This document shows positions 42,603 to 53,454 of a stretch of 64,000 bases of DNA, in pieces. Origin of the DNA: Streptacidiphilus sp041262525 (lineage in GTDB: Bacteria; Actinomycetota; Actinomycetes; Streptomycetales; Streptomycetaceae); the NCBI RefSeq assembly GCF_041262525.1, contig NZ_JBGCCK010000001.1:248001-312000 (forward strand), in the 5' to 3' direction. The position numbers and the translations under genes are program-made. The notes below the pieces were generated by a model. It saw only the letters and a program-made list of their open reading frames with translations. It was not told the origin of the DNA and ran no database searches. How positions within the stretch are numbered: the first letter of the stretch is position 1; each line of letters opens with the position of its first letter.

Positions 42603-43610
42603 ATGACTGCTGACGGAGCGACAGAGTTCGCCTGGCGTCCCATCGAGAACGGCGACGTCGTCGCCTGGCGGCGGCTGCTGGAGGCGATCGAGGCCGTCGA
42701 GCAGGAGGACGAGCACCCCTCCGAGGAGGATCTGCGGGAACGTTTCGCCGACCCCTACGTCGACATGGCCCGCGGCAGCATGTCCGTCTGGGACGGCGCG
42801 CGGATGGTCGGCTACCACTGGATGAAGGCCCGTACGGCGGCCGAGCCCTTCCACGACTTCTGGCAGGTCGGCGGCGTCGACCCTGAGTACCGGGGGCGCG
42901 GCATCGGCGCGCGGCTGCTCGGCTGGGCGGAGCAGGCGGCTCCCCCGCTGCACGATGAGCGTTTCCCCGGCGTTCCGCTGGCGCTGATGGACGGCTGCGC
43001 GGTCGGCTCGGAGGCATCGAAGACGCTCTTCCGACAGCTCGGTTACGAGCAGGTCCGCCGGTACCACACCATGGTCGTGGCCGATCTGGCGACGGCGGCG
43101 GCGGAACTGCCCGAATCGCCGGTGCCGAACGGCGTGGTGTTCCTGCCGTTCGCGCCGGAGCGCTCGGCGCACGCGTTGCGGGTGAACAACGACGCGTTCC
43201 GCGACCACTTCGGCAGTGCCCCGCAGACCACGGAGGGCTGGGCCCATTTCGTCGGCGGCGTCGCCTTCCGCGCAGACCACAGTTTCATCGCCTACGCGGA
43301 CGGCGGGGACGGCGCGGTCGGGGAGCCGCTCGCGATCGTGCTCAGTGAGGAGTTCGACGGTCACCGGCAGGCGACCGGCAAGCGTGACCTCTACATCGCG
43401 CTCGTCGGCACCGCCCGCGCCGGCCGCAAGCGCGGCATCGCCTCCGCGCTGCTCGCCCACACGCTGCGCCGCGCCGCCGCCGAGGGCTTCGAAACCTCGA
43501 CGCTGGGCGTCGACGCGGACTCGCCGACCGGTGCCGTCGGTCTGTACGAGCGGCTCGGCTACCGGCCCGCGCAGACCTACGTGGCGCAGCGGAAGATCAT
43601 TGCCAGGTAA
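42603..43610 (+). CDS. GNAT acetyltransferase with two tandem domains
   Basis: The 335-residue protein has two GNAT folds. The first has the acetyl-CoA motif VDPEYRGRGIGARLLGWAEQ (about 92-111) and the second has TARAGRKRGIASALLAHTLR (about 272-291). Double-GNAT enzymes include mycothiol synthase, but the sequence does not clearly match MshD, so the acceptor is left open. It appears to be translated from a leaderless mRNA. A parS-like palindrome lies 18 bases after the stop. Confidence 0.85.
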   Translation: MTADGATEFAWRPIENGDVVAWRRLLEAIEAVEQEDEHPSEEDLRERFADPYVDMARGSMSVWDGARMVGYHWMKARTAAEPFHDFWQVGGVDPEYRGRGIGARLLGWAEQAAPPLHDERFPGVPLALMDGCAVGSEASKTLFRQLGYEQVRRYHTMVVADLATAAAELPESPVPNGVVFLPFAPERSAHALRVNNDAFRDHFGSAPQTTEGWAHFVGGVAFRADHSFIAYADGGDGAVGEPLAIVLSEEFDGHRQATGKRDLYIALVGTARAGRKRGIASALLAHTLRRAAAEGFETSTLGVDADSPTGAVGLYERLGYRPAQTYVAQRKIIAR

Positions 43611-43628
43611 GGCCGGTCGCTGCACGAA

Positions 43629-43670
43629 CAAGATCGCTGAATGTTTCACGTGAAGCATTCCGCGATCTTG
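43629..43670. promoter_or_regulatory. parS-like ParB-binding site, copy 3
   Basis: The core GTTTCACGTGAAGC (43643-43656) is the same as in copy 2. Arms CAAGATCGC/GCGATCTTG complete a 42-bp palindrome. It lies between the convergent GNAT and EamA genes, 14.0 kb from copy 2, and may also act there as a terminator. Confidence 0.85.
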
Positions 43671-43684
43671 AATTCGAAGGAGCG

Positions 43685-44695
43685 TCAGCCCCGCTCGGTC
43701 AGCGTCGCGCCCGCGCTCGCGGCGATGACGCAGGCGATTCCGGCCAGCTGCGGCAGCGTGAGCACCTGGCCCAGCACCGTCAGCCCGATCAGCGCGCTGA
43801 CGGCGGGCTCCAGGCTGGCGATCACGCTGAAGACCCGCTGCGGCAGCCGCCGCAGCGCCGTCATCTCCAACAGGTAGGGCACCACGGGGAAGAGCAGCGC
43901 CACCCCCGCCACGCTGAGCAGCGGCAGCCACGGATGCGCGCTCGCGGCGAGCCCGTGCCAAGCCTCGCCGAAGCCGAAGGGCGCGAGGACGACTGCGGCC
44001 ACGGTGAGCGAGAGGGCCAGACCCTCGAAGCCGCTGAACGCGTTTCCGACCCGGTGCGTCAGCAGGATGTAGAGGCCGAGGCAGACCGCCGCGCCGAAGG
44101 CGAAGGCGAGGCCGGTCGGCGTGACCCGACCGCCTCCGCCGCCCACCACCGTCAGCAGCACCACGCCGCCCGCAGCCAGCAGTGCCCAGAGCACATGTCC
44201 CAGCCGCCGCGAGAACGCGAGCGCCACCGCCAGGGGTCCGAGGAACTCGATGGTCGCGGCCGTTCCCATCGGCAGCCGGGCCACCGCACCGGCGAAGAGC
44301 AGGGTCATTCCGGCCGAGGCCAGTCCGAGCAGGGCCGCCGAGCCGAGGTCGTGCGCGCTGCGCCCGCGCAGCCGCGGCCGGGTCGCCACGAGCAGCACCG
44401 CCGAGGCCGTCACCAGCCGCAGCGAGGTGGTTCCCGCGATGCCCAGCACCGGGAAGAGCGGCGTGGAGAGCGCGATGCCGAGCTGCACGGTGAACATGGC
44501 CGCGAGACAGAAGAGCGGCGCCGGAATCCCGCTCCGGCGCCGCTCTCCGTCCGCTCCCGCTGCTCCCGCCGCCGCGGGTGGCGGGACTGCTGTGGACGGT
44601 GGCGCGCCGGTGGACGACCGGCCGACCGTGGCATCGCTCCAGCCCCCGTGCTCCTCGAAGGGCGCGGTGCGGGCGGAGGACTGCGGCGAGGTCAT
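43685..44695 (-). CDS. EamA/DMT-family transporter (RhtA-like)
   Basis: The 336-residue protein has an unusually long, Pro/Ala-rich cytoplasmic N-terminus (about 60 residues) followed by ten membrane helices in two EamA repeats. The motif LPMGTAATIEFLGPLAVAL resembles RhtA, which exports threonine and homoserine. The substrate is unproven. A TTGCCG and CATACT pair 18 bases apart lies right before the ATG, so this mRNA too may be leaderless. Confidence 0.87.
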   Translation of the reverse strand: MTSPQSSARTAPFEEHGGWSDATVGRSSTGAPPSTAVPPPAAAGAAGADGERRRSGIPAPLFCLAAMFTVQLGIALSTPLFPVLGIAGTTSLRLVTASAVLLVATRPRLRGRSAHDLGSAALLGLASAGMTLLFAGAVARLPMGTAATIEFLGPLAVALAFSRRLGHVLWALLAAGGVVLLTVVGGGGGRVTPTGLAFAFGAAVCLGLYILLTHRVGNAFSGFEGLALSLTVAAVVLAPFGFGEAWHGLAASAHPWLPLLSVAGVALLFPVVPYLLEMTALRRLPQRVFSVIASLEPAVSALIGLTVLGQVLTLPQLAGIACVIAASAGATLTERG

Positions 44696-44790
44696 GCGGA
44701 CGAGTATGGGGTAAGGAGCGTATAAACGGCAAGCAACTTACCTTGGCGTGGCATATCGTCAGATAACGGACAATCAGCTCACGATCGCTT

Positions 44791-45651
44791 GTGACCAAAC
44801 CGCGAACCGCTCTGCGCTCCCTCCTCTGCACGATGCTTGCGCTCCTCTGTGTTCCGGCGCTGGCATCCCCCACCGAGGCAGCCGCCGCCACCCGTCGGCT
44901 GCCACAGGTCTTCACCGGTCAGGCCTTCGACACCTGCTCCGCCCCCGACCTCTCGCTGCTGAAGGCCTGGCGTCAGAAATCGCCCTACGGCGCGCTCGGC
45001 ATCTACGTCGGCGGCAGCAATCGCGGCTGCGCCCAGCCGCGCCTGAATCGCGCGTACGTCCGCGCCGCGAGCGCCATGGGCTGGCGGCTGCTCCCGCTCT
45101 ACGTCGGCGCGCAGGCCCCCTGTGTCACCGACGCACACGGACGCGGTCACCGGATCAGCTACTGGGCCGGCTTCGGCCAGGGCCAGGCCGAAGGTGCCGA
45201 CGCGGTCCGGCAGGCGCGCGCGCTCGGCCTCGCCGACAACAGCCCGATCTACCTGGACATGGAGGCGTACGCCAGGGACCGGGGCAAGTGCAGTCTGGCC
45301 GTGCTCCGTTACACCACCGCCTGGTCGCGGGCGGTCCACGGCTCCGGCTACCTCTCCGGCTTCTACAGCTCCGCCGACTCCGGCGTCGCCGACCTCGCCT
45401 CGCTCACCGCGTACCGCGAGGTCCCGCTCACCCGCTCGGCGCAGCAGGTCGGCGGGCTGCCGGACGTGATCTGGTACGCCCGCTGGGACCACCGCTCCTC
45501 GACGGACGGCTACCGGGCGCTGGGCCAGAGCCAGTGGGCCGGACACCGCCGGGTGCACCAGTACGTGGGCAACACGACCGAGAGCCACGGCGGCGCCAGC
45601 GCCAACATCGACCGCAACGCTGTGGACGCGCCGGTTGCCCTCGTCGAGTAG
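44791..45651 (+). CDS. secreted DUF1906 (Rv2525c-like) glycoside hydrolase-like protein
   Basis: The 286-residue protein has an N-terminal signal (LLCTMLALLCVPALASPTEA) and one DUF1906 domain: GQAFDTCSAPDLSLLKAW, ALGIYVGGSNRGCAQ, WRLLPLYVGAQAPC, NSPIYLDMEAY and HQYVG. The TIM barrel resembles lysozyme-like hydrolases, and the Asp-Met-Glu pair may be catalytic. It probably acts on or near the cell wall. GTG 44791 is the only start before the signal and has no ribosome-binding site. Confidence 0.85.
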   Translation: MTKPRTALRSLLCTMLALLCVPALASPTEAAAATRRLPQVFTGQAFDTCSAPDLSLLKAWRQKSPYGALGIYVGGSNRGCAQPRLNRAYVRAASAMGWRLLPLYVGAQAPCVTDAHGRGHRISYWAGFGQGQAEGADAVRQARALGLADNSPIYLDMEAYARDRGKCSLAVLRYTTAWSRAVHGSGYLSGFYSSADSGVADLASLTAYREVPLTRSAQQVGGLPDVIWYARWDHRSSTDGYRALGQSQWAGHRRVHQYVGNTTESHGGASANIDRNAVDAPVALVE

Positions 45652-45798
45652 CCGGGTGCGGGATCTGTGGCGGGCACCTCGTCCCCTGACGGGCGCGGAC
45701 CATTGTCCTCCGGCCCAACGGGGACGAGAATCGCTGCACACACGCCCCCTACCCGTCAGTAGGACGCGGGGCGGGCAGCGCAGGTCAAGGAGGACCAG

Positions 45799-47466
<1,668 letters not shown>

Positions 47467-47482
47467 GACTTCGTCCACGGCC

Positions 47483-47510
47483 GAGGCCCCGGCTCCACGG
47501 CCGGGGCCTC
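47483..47510. terminator. bidirectional hairpin terminator
   Basis: An 11-bp perfect stem (GAGGCCCCGGC with GCCGGGGCCTC) and a 6-base loop separate the convergent acyl-CoA synthetase and sensor-protein genes. Confidence 0.75.
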
Positions 47511-47534
47511 AGCCGTTGGCCGACTGTCGAATGA

Positions 47535-50500
47535 TCACGCCTCGGCGAGGGAGCCGATCTTGCCGAGCAGGTCGACTATGCGGGCTTGGACCTCGGGGGA
47601 GGTCGAGCGTTCGGCGAGGAAGAGGACCGTCTCGCCCGAGCGCAGGCCCGCGCGCTGCTCGGGGCCGTCCACCGAGGTGTAGACGACGAGCGGGGTGCGG
47701 AAGAGCCGGTTGTTGCTGCGCAGCCAGTCCACGATGCCCATCCGGCGGCGTCGGATCAGCATCAGGTCCATCACCACCAGGTTCGGCTGGACGCTGCTCG
47801 CGCGGGAGACCGCGTCGTTCTCCGACGAGGCGTGCTCGACGTGCATGCCGCGTCGTTCCAGCGATGCGGTGAACGCGGCGGCGATGTGCGGGTCCTGCTC
47901 GACCAGCAGGACGCGGGGCGCGTGCCGATCGCTGTCGCGCGGGGCGAGGGCGCGCAGCAGCACGGCCGGGTCGGCGCCGTAGGCGGCCTCCGGGGTGGCC
48001 TGGCCGAGGCCGGCCGTCACCAGGACCGGCACGTTGGCGTCGCCGGCGGCGGTGCGCAGCGACTGCAGCGCGGTGCGAGTGATCGGCCCGGTCAGCGGGT
48101 CGACGAAGAGCGCCGCCGGGTAGCCGGCGACCTGCGCGTCCACCTCCTCGCGGGAGCTGACGATGATGGGGCGGTAGCCGCGGTCCTTCAGTGCCTGACG
48201 GGTCGACGGATCGGGCTCCGGCCAGACCAGCAGGCGGCGTGGCCGCCCGTCGGAGGCGGGCGCGATCATCGTCGGGTAGTCGGCGCCCGCGATGAACTCC
48301 AGCCTGCTCTCGGTGCCGGGGCCGTCCTCCTCGGGGCCGACCGGGGAGCCGGGCCGGCCGGACTGCGCGGGCTGGCCGGGCTGGGGGGCCGGCTGGGACT
48401 GACGCGGCAGTTCGGTGCCTCTGGGCGGGGTCTGCACGGACTGGAGCGGCGACTGCGAGAGGCTCATCACGCCGCTGCGACCGCCGAACGTGCCTCCGGC
48501 GGACCCGGACCCGGACGCGGGCGTCGGCGCGGGAGGGAGCGGCAGCGCGGCGTGGCTGCCGCCGCGCGGACGTGCCTGTTGCGGGACGGGAACGGCGGGC
48601 GAGGCCGGGGCCGGGGTGGACGCGGGGCCGAGGGCGAAACGTCCGCCGAAGGGCGCGGGCGGCGCGGGCGGGCTGCTCGGCTCGCTGTCCGGGGACATCT
48701 CGGGCAGGCCCATGGGCTGGAGCGGCTCGGCCGGGTGCTGCGCCGGTGTCGCCATCGAGGGGGGCAGCGGGCTGGGCATCGGCATGGCCGGGGGGACCGG
48801 CTCGAGCGCGCCCGGGCCGGTGGCCCCGGCCTCCTGTTCGCCGTGGACCTGCCCGTTCAGGCTGAACTGACCGTTCGTCCCGTTCTGCCCGTACTGGGGG
48901 TGCTGAGGGTTCTGGGCGCTCTGCGGGGTCGGGTTCTCGTCGCCCGCCGCAGGGCCCAGCGCGAGGCGGCGACGACGGCCGTTGCCCGCGCTGGTCTGGC
49001 GGCGCGGCTCGGGCGCGATCACGCTGCCGGCCGGCGGCAGCGCGTGCTCCAGCCCCGGGTAGACCGGCGCGCCGATCAGGCCGGGGAACTCGTCCGACGC
49101 CCCGGGCTGCGGATGCTGTGCCTGCTGCGACATCTGAGCCTGCTGCGCCTGCTGTGCGGCGGCCTCCGCCTCCGCCTCGGCCTCCATCGCGCGCGGCGGA
49201 CGGACCACCTCGGGCGCGGGCAGGCGGTTGCGGCGGCGGGAGCGATCGGTCCCCTGGGCGGGTGTTCCCGTCGCGGCGGGGGCGGCTTCGGCGGTGTCGG
49301 GCGCCGCGGCCGGGGCAGGCGCCGGTGCGGGCGCGGGCCTGGCGGGGAGCTCCAGCGGCAGGTCCGGCAGGATCGCCGTCGCGTTGTCCCCTGGCGCGGG
49401 CAGCGGACGCTGGACCGCCGCGTTCGCCGGGTCCAGCGGCAGCTCCACCACGTAGGTGCGGCCCTGACGCCCCGGCAGCTCGTGCGACTGCAGTACGCCG
49501 CCGTGCCGCTCGACGATGCCGCGCGCGATCGGCAGGTGGATCGGTCCGCTGCCCGCGCCCGGGCCCCGGACCTCGATCCGGGCGACCTCGCCCCGCTGCG
49601 CCGCGGCTATCACCACGCCGACGCCCGCGCCGCCCGCCGAGCGGGCGCCGTGCCGCCGTCCCGCCAGCCCGGACGCGACGCCGACCGCCATCCCGTACAG
49701 CTCGCCCTTCGCGGCGGGGTCCGCGTCGTCCGCGGTGTCCGCCACGTCGGCGATCAGATGCCCGAGCGCGACCGCGAGTCGTTCCGCGTCGACGGCGACC
49801 TCGACCGAGGCAGGGTGCACCGCGAACTCCACCCGGCCCTCGCCGAGCATCCCGGTCGCGGCCTCGACGGCCTTGGCGATCACCTTGTCGAGCGCGACCG
49901 GCTGCCGGTGCAACTGCTCCTTGCCGGCCTCGGCGGCCGCGTCGAAGCGCTGGTAGGCGAGCACGCCGTCGACCAGGTTCGACGTGCGGCGGCACTCGTC
50001 GGCCAGTCGCCGCAGCACCCAGTTCGCCTCCGGCCACAGCTGGCCGGCCGGGTCGCGGGCCAGCTGCTCCAGGGTGTCGTTGAGCCGGTCGAGCGGCTTG
50101 CGCAGCTCCTGCTCAAGGACGGCCGTCAGATGCTCGTGCCGCGAGTTCAGGGAGAGGTAGGCGCTGCGGTCGGTGAAGGTCATCACCGCGCCGACCAGCT
50201 GGTCCCCGTCCCGCACCGGGGCCGTGGACAGCTCGACCGAGACCGGCTGCCCGTCCTTGCGCCACAGCGTCGCCGAGTGGACCCGGTGGCGTCGGCCGGA
50301 GCGGAGGGTGTCGGCGAGCGGGGACTCCTCGGCGGGCAACGGCGAGCCGTCCGCGCGCGAGTGCATGACCAGCGGCAGCAGCTCCTGGCCGCCGAGCTCG
50401 CCGGCGCGGTGGCCGAGAATGTGCGCGGCGGCGGGGTTGACCAGCACCACCCGGCCGTCGGTGTCCACGCCGACGACGCCCTCGGCGGCTGCGCGCAGGA

Positions 50501-51005
50501 TCATCTCGGTCTGCTTGTGCTGGCGGCGCAGCTCGGACTCGACCTCGAGCCGCGCGCTCAGGTCCCTGACCACGATGAGCAGCAGCTCGCGGTCGCTGGG
50601 GGAGGGGGTGCTGAGGGAGCTGGAGCCGTAGTAGGACCCGGTGGAGCCGTTGCCCTGGGTGCGTCCGTCGTCCTCGAACTCGCTTGCCTGCACCTCGACC
50701 GTGAAGGACGACCCGTCCGTCCGCCGCGCGGTCATCCGCACCGGGGCGTCGTCGTCCGCCTCCTCGCCGGCGGCGTTCTTCCCGCGCGGGCGCATCGAGC
50801 CGGGGATCCGGCTCGGATCGAACTCCGGGAGGAGGTCCAGCACGCCCCGGCCGACCAGCGACGTCCCGGGAGCCTGCAGACTCCGCACCGCCGCGTCGTT
50901 GGCGTCGACGACGGTGCCGTTGCTGTTCACCAGTAGCAACGCGTCAGGGAGGGCGTCGAGTATCGCTGCGAGGCGAGCAGTGCCTCGAGTCGGCCTGCTG
51001 CTCAC
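47535..51005 (-). CDS. PAS sensor protein with degenerate kinase core and C-terminal receiver domains
   Basis: The 1,156-residue cytoplasmic protein starts with two PAS domains (about 10-130 and 165-280). A dimerisation helix follows in which the phospho-acceptor position reads VLEQELRKPLDRL, with Gln where kinases have His. The ATPase region (about 350-510) lacks a clear N-box and glycine box. A Pro/Gln/Ala-rich linker covers about 515-890. Two receiver-like units end the chain; the last (RVLLVEQDPHIA, VVMDLML, VVYTS) keeps the acidic pair, Asp and Thr. It may scaffold or receive phosphate rather than autophosphorylate. GTG 51005 follows AAGGAGGAC. Confidence 0.82.
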   Translation of the reverse strand: MSSRPTRGTARLAAILDALPDALLLVNSNGTVVDANDAAVRSLQAPGTSLVGRGVLDLLPEFDPSRIPGSMRPRGKNAAGEEADDDAPVRMTARRTDGSSFTVEVQASEFEDDGRTQGNGSTGSYYGSSSLSTPSPSDRELLLIVVRDLSARLEVESELRRQHKQTEMILRAAAEGVVGVDTDGRVVLVNPAAAHILGHRAGELGGQELLPLVMHSRADGSPLPAEESPLADTLRSGRRHRVHSATLWRKDGQPVSVELSTAPVRDGDQLVGAVMTFTDRSAYLSLNSRHEHLTAVLEQELRKPLDRLNDTLEQLARDPAGQLWPEANWVLRRLADECRRTSNLVDGVLAYQRFDAAAEAGKEQLHRQPVALDKVIAKAVEAATGMLGEGRVEFAVHPASVEVAVDAERLAVALGHLIADVADTADDADPAAKGELYGMAVGVASGLAGRRHGARSAGGAGVGVVIAAAQRGEVARIEVRGPGAGSGPIHLPIARGIVERHGGVLQSHELPGRQGRTYVVELPLDPANAAVQRPLPAPGDNATAILPDLPLELPARPAPAPAPAPAAAPDTAEAAPAATGTPAQGTDRSRRRNRLPAPEVVRPPRAMEAEAEAEAAAQQAQQAQMSQQAQHPQPGASDEFPGLIGAPVYPGLEHALPPAGSVIAPEPRRQTSAGNGRRRRLALGPAAGDENPTPQSAQNPQHPQYGQNGTNGQFSLNGQVHGEQEAGATGPGALEPVPPAMPMPSPLPPSMATPAQHPAEPLQPMGLPEMSPDSEPSSPPAPPAPFGGRFALGPASTPAPASPAVPVPQQARPRGGSHAALPLPPAPTPASGSGSAGGTFGGRSGVMSLSQSPLQSVQTPPRGTELPRQSQPAPQPGQPAQSGRPGSPVGPEEDGPGTESRLEFIAGADYPTMIAPASDGRPRRLLVWPEPDPSTRQALKDRGYRPIIVSSREEVDAQVAGYPAALFVDPLTGPITRTALQSLRTAAGDANVPVLVTAGLGQATPEAAYGADPAVLLRALAPRDSDRHAPRVLLVEQDPHIAAAFTASLERRGMHVEHASSENDAVSRASSVQPNLVVMDLMLIRRRRMGIVDWLRSNNRLFRTPLVVYTSVDGPEQRAGLRSGETVLFLAERSTSPEVQARIVDLLGKIGSLAEA

Positions 51006-51229
51006 GACGAGAGGTCCTCCTTCTCGCATCCGTGCGGTCGGTTCCGACGTCGGTGCCGACGCTGCTGAAGGTGCCGACGGCCTCGTCGGCCAACCAGCAC
51101 TATCGCATTGTTTTTGCGATCCCGGCGACCCGCCTAGTAACGTGGTCGAGGGTTAGCCCCGACCCCCAGGGTTGTGGCATCATCCATGCAGACAGTCGTG
51201 ATCGCCATCCGGCGAGCGCGAACGACTGA

Positions 51230-51320
51230 GGAGGCTTCGCCTAGTCCGGTCTATGGCGCCGCACTGCTAATGCGGTTTGGGTCTTAAAGCCCATCGAGGG
51301 TTCAAATCCCTCAGCCTCCG
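51230..51320 (+). tRNA. tRNA-Ser (anticodon GCU)
   Basis: The 91-nt gene has the acceptor stem GGAGGCT/AGCCTCC, the anticodon loop CTGCTAA with GCU, a long variable arm and the T-loop GTTCAAAT. CCA is not encoded. A 16-bp terminator hairpin follows eight bases later. Confidence 0.96.
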
Positions 51321-51328
51321 CTTCCTGA

Positions 51329-51365
51329 CCGAGGGCCCGACCTGCATCGCAGGTCGGGCCCTCGG
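51329..51365 (+). terminator. tRNA-Ser terminator
   Basis: A 16-bp perfect stem (CCGAGGGCCCGACCTG and its complement) with loop CATCG lies directly after tRNA-Ser(GCU), followed by a short T-rich stretch. Confidence 0.85.
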
Positions 51366-51401
51366 CGTTTGTGCCGGGATGCTGCGTGCTGGGATGAGGC
51401 G

Positions 51402-52382
51402 GTGACCCTGCTGCTCTCGCGAAGCGCGCTCCTCGCCGTCCTGGAGCCGGACGCCTGCCTGGACGCGTTGCGTTCCGCCTTCCTCGCCGCCGATCCGGAG
51501 GGTCCGGCGGGACAGCGGGTCTTCGGCGAGCTGCCGTTCGCGGGCGTCGCCACGGCGCTCATCCCCGGGCTGTTGCCCGGGATCGATGCCTACACGGTGA
51601 AGGTCAACGCGAAGTTCCCCGGCGCCCAGCCCGCGCAGCGCGGGGTGATCTGCCTCCACAGCGGTACGGACGGCTCGATGCTGGCCCTGCTCGACTCGGC
51701 GACGATCACCGCGTGGCGCACCGGCCTGGCGGCGGCACTGGCGATGGACGCGCTGGCTGCGCCGGGCGGTCGCCTCGGTGTGATCGGCGCGGGCGCGCAG
51801 GCGGAGCTCACCCTCCTCGGGCTCGGTCGCCTCCGCGACTGGCCCGCGCTGACGGTCCACGACACCGACCCGGCCCACGCCGCGTCCTTCGCCGCCCGCC
51901 ACGGCGGCACGGTCGCCGCCTCTCCGTCGGCGGTCAGCGCGGTGTCCGACCTCGTTCTCTGCGCGACCTGGTCCCGCACTCCGCTCCTGTCCTTGGCGGA
52001 CACCCACCCCGGCCAGCACGTCACCACCCTGGGCGCGGACGAACCGGGCAAGCTCGAACTCTCCCCGGACCTGCTCGCCGCGGCCGCCCTCACCGTCGAC
52101 CACCTCCCCCTGGCCCGCAGCTCCGGCATCCTCACCGACCCCGCCCTCCACGCGACCCCGCTCGCCGTCCACCTCCGCGACGCGTCACCCGTCCGGCCGT
52201 CGCTGTCGGTCTATGCACCCGTCGGCCTCCCCTGGCAGGACCTCGCCCTCTCCTGGTTCGCGTACCGCCGCGCGACCTCGGCGGGGCTGGGCGCGGAGCT
52301 CGACTTCCTGGAGCGATCGCAGGTGGGGGGTGGTGTCGGGGGCATGAATACTCGATTTCGCCTCCGGCCGGGTGTCGTGTAA
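51402..52382 (+). CDS. ornithine cyclodeaminase/mu-crystallin-family protein
   Basis: The 326-residue protein has the NAD-binding Rossmann motif GVIGAGAQAELTLLGL and the family sequence YTVKVNAKFPG near residue 65, with the substrate Lys. Further conserved blocks are TAWRTGLAAALAMDAL and TTLGADEPGKLEL. Members deaminate ornithine or reduce ketimines and imino acids. GTG 51402 is the likely start, with only a short AGG before it. It sits between two tRNA genes and has no partner that would point to the substrate. Confidence 0.87.
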   Translation: MTLLLSRSALLAVLEPDACLDALRSAFLAADPEGPAGQRVFGELPFAGVATALIPGLLPGIDAYTVKVNAKFPGAQPAQRGVICLHSGTDGSMLALLDSATITAWRTGLAAALAMDALAAPGGRLGVIGAGAQAELTLLGLGRLRDWPALTVHDTDPAHAASFAARHGGTVAASPSAVSAVSDLVLCATWSRTPLLSLADTHPGQHVTTLGADEPGKLELSPDLLAAAALTVDHLPLARSSGILTDPALHATPLAVHLRDASPVRPSLSVYAPVGLPWQDLALSWFAYRRATSAGLGAELDFLERSQVGGGVGGMNTRFRLRPGVV

Positions 52383-52450
52383 TGTTCTTCTCGTGAGGCC
52401 GCGAGGGGCGGACGAGAGAAGCCCCGAGAGACCTCGCACCAACTGAACAA

Positions 52451-52526
52451 GCGCTCGTAGCTCAACGGATAGAGCATCTGACTACGGATCAGAAGGTTGC
52501 AGGTTCGAATCCTGCCGAGCGCACCA
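52451..52526 (+). tRNA. tRNA-Arg (anticodon ACG)
   Basis: The 76-nt gene has the acceptor stem GCGCTCG/CGAGCGC, the D-loop TAGCTCAACGGAT, the anticodon loop CTACGGA with ACG and the T-loop GTTCGAAT. The 3' CCA is encoded. The wobble A would be edited to inosine and read CGU, CGC and CGA. Confidence 0.97.
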
Positions 52527-52532
52527 GATCTG

Positions 52533-52563
52533 AAGCCCCGACCGAAATAATCGGCCGGGGCTT
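52533..52563 (+). terminator. tRNA-Arg terminator
   Basis: A 13-bp stem with one mismatch (AAGCCCCGACCGA with TCGGCCGGGGCTT) and loop AATAA lies six bases after the tRNA and runs into TTTC. Confidence 0.8.
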
Positions 52564-52566
52564 TCG

Positions 52567-52802
52567 GCGTCCTTGATCCTTGGCGAGCGAAGAGCGCCCA
52601 ACCATCGACCTCGTATCGGCCGGGCCCGTCCGGAAGCTCACCACGTGCGGCGAGCTCATCTATGGCGCGTCTCACAAGTGCCGGACGGAGCACCGCCAGC
52701 TGGTCTCATCCTCGCAGCGCCGAGATGCGCGCCGCGCGAGCTGATCACGGATGGGAGGCTTCCGACGTACGTCGTGCGAGGCAACCCGGATCTGACCTGG
52801 TA
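52567..52802. other. possible gene remnants downstream of tRNA-Arg
   Basis: No intact gene is seen. Short protein-like stretches occur in different plus-strand frames, for example GPVRKLTTCGELIYGASHKC and then TDGRLPTYVVRGNPDLTWY ending at a TGA at 52819-52821. On the minus strand DELAARGELPDGPGRYEVDG is also protein-like. The mixture suggests a decayed gene, which would fit a tRNA 3' flank where elements insert, but no direct repeat of the tRNA is visible. Confidence 0.3.
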
Positions 52803-53279
52803 TCAGGACGCCGACGGGTGACCGCCGAGGTCCGCGCGGATGTGCGAGCGCAGCTCGCTGAAGGTGTCGTCCCAGTGTTGGCGGGCCTCCCGGTACGACG
52901 CCTCGTCGTGCGCGGTGCCGGACTCGACGAGATCGCGAAGGTTCCGCAGCGCGCGGAAGGCGGCCACCGAGGACTGCTCGACCTCGTCCGGCGCACTGAT
53001 CGAGACCTGGTACCGAAGTTCGTAGGCTCCCCCCGACTTGAACGCCTCCACCGCCATGCGCCCGCGCTCGGGCGCGGAGAGGGAGGAACTGCGGGCGGCC
53101 TCGCGGATCTCGTTGCCGGTACGCGACAGGGCGGTGAGGTAGTCCGCGTACAGCTGCCGCTGCCGGTCCTGACGCTTGTCCAGGTGGTCACGCCGCCATC
53201 TGACCCGGTCCGCGACGAGCGTCGAGGTGACGCCGATGACGGCGCCGAGAGCGGTGCTTGCGAAGGATGACCATTCCAC
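52803..53279 (-). CDS. small membrane-anchored helical protein, function unknown
   Basis: The 158-residue protein has one N-terminal membrane helix (FASTALGAVIGVTSTLVAD) and then a cytoplasmic helical domain rich in Arg and Glu (RWRRDHLDKRQDRQRQLYADYLTAL), likely a coiled coil. Many actinomycete proteins share this layout, without known function. GTG 53279 has no ribosome-binding site; TAGCCT a few bases upstream could be a -10 for leaderless mRNA. Confidence 0.65.
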   Translation of the reverse strand: MEWSSFASTALGAVIGVTSTLVADRVRWRRDHLDKRQDRQRQLYADYLTALSRTGNEIREAARSSSLSAPERGRMAVEAFKSGGAYELRYQVSISAPDEVEQSSVAAFRALRNLRDLVESGTAHDEASYREARQHWDDTFSELRSHIRADLGGHPSAS

Positions 53280-53454
53280 CGGGCGAGGCTAGAGGACCGC
53301 CGCCGGCTCTGAGGCGCGTTCGGGGAAACCCGAGGGGAGGGAACTGTCCTGGTGGCAGCGGGGTCCTTGAGGTGGGAGAGGGTGACGGATCATCGTCCGG
53401 GCTCTCGGCGGGGCGGAGGTGTGCAGCCGAGGGGTCAGAGGGGGAGTCTGAGTC

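Noticed and set aside
47535..51005. Ordinary hybrid histidine kinase
   Set aside because: The His phospho-acceptor is replaced and the ATP-binding boxes are not recognisable, so it is described as a degenerate kinase.
51230..52526. Integrated element between tRNA-Ser(GCU) and tRNA-Arg(ACG)
   Set aside because: No repeat of either tRNA end and no integrase are present; the gene between them looks native in codon use.
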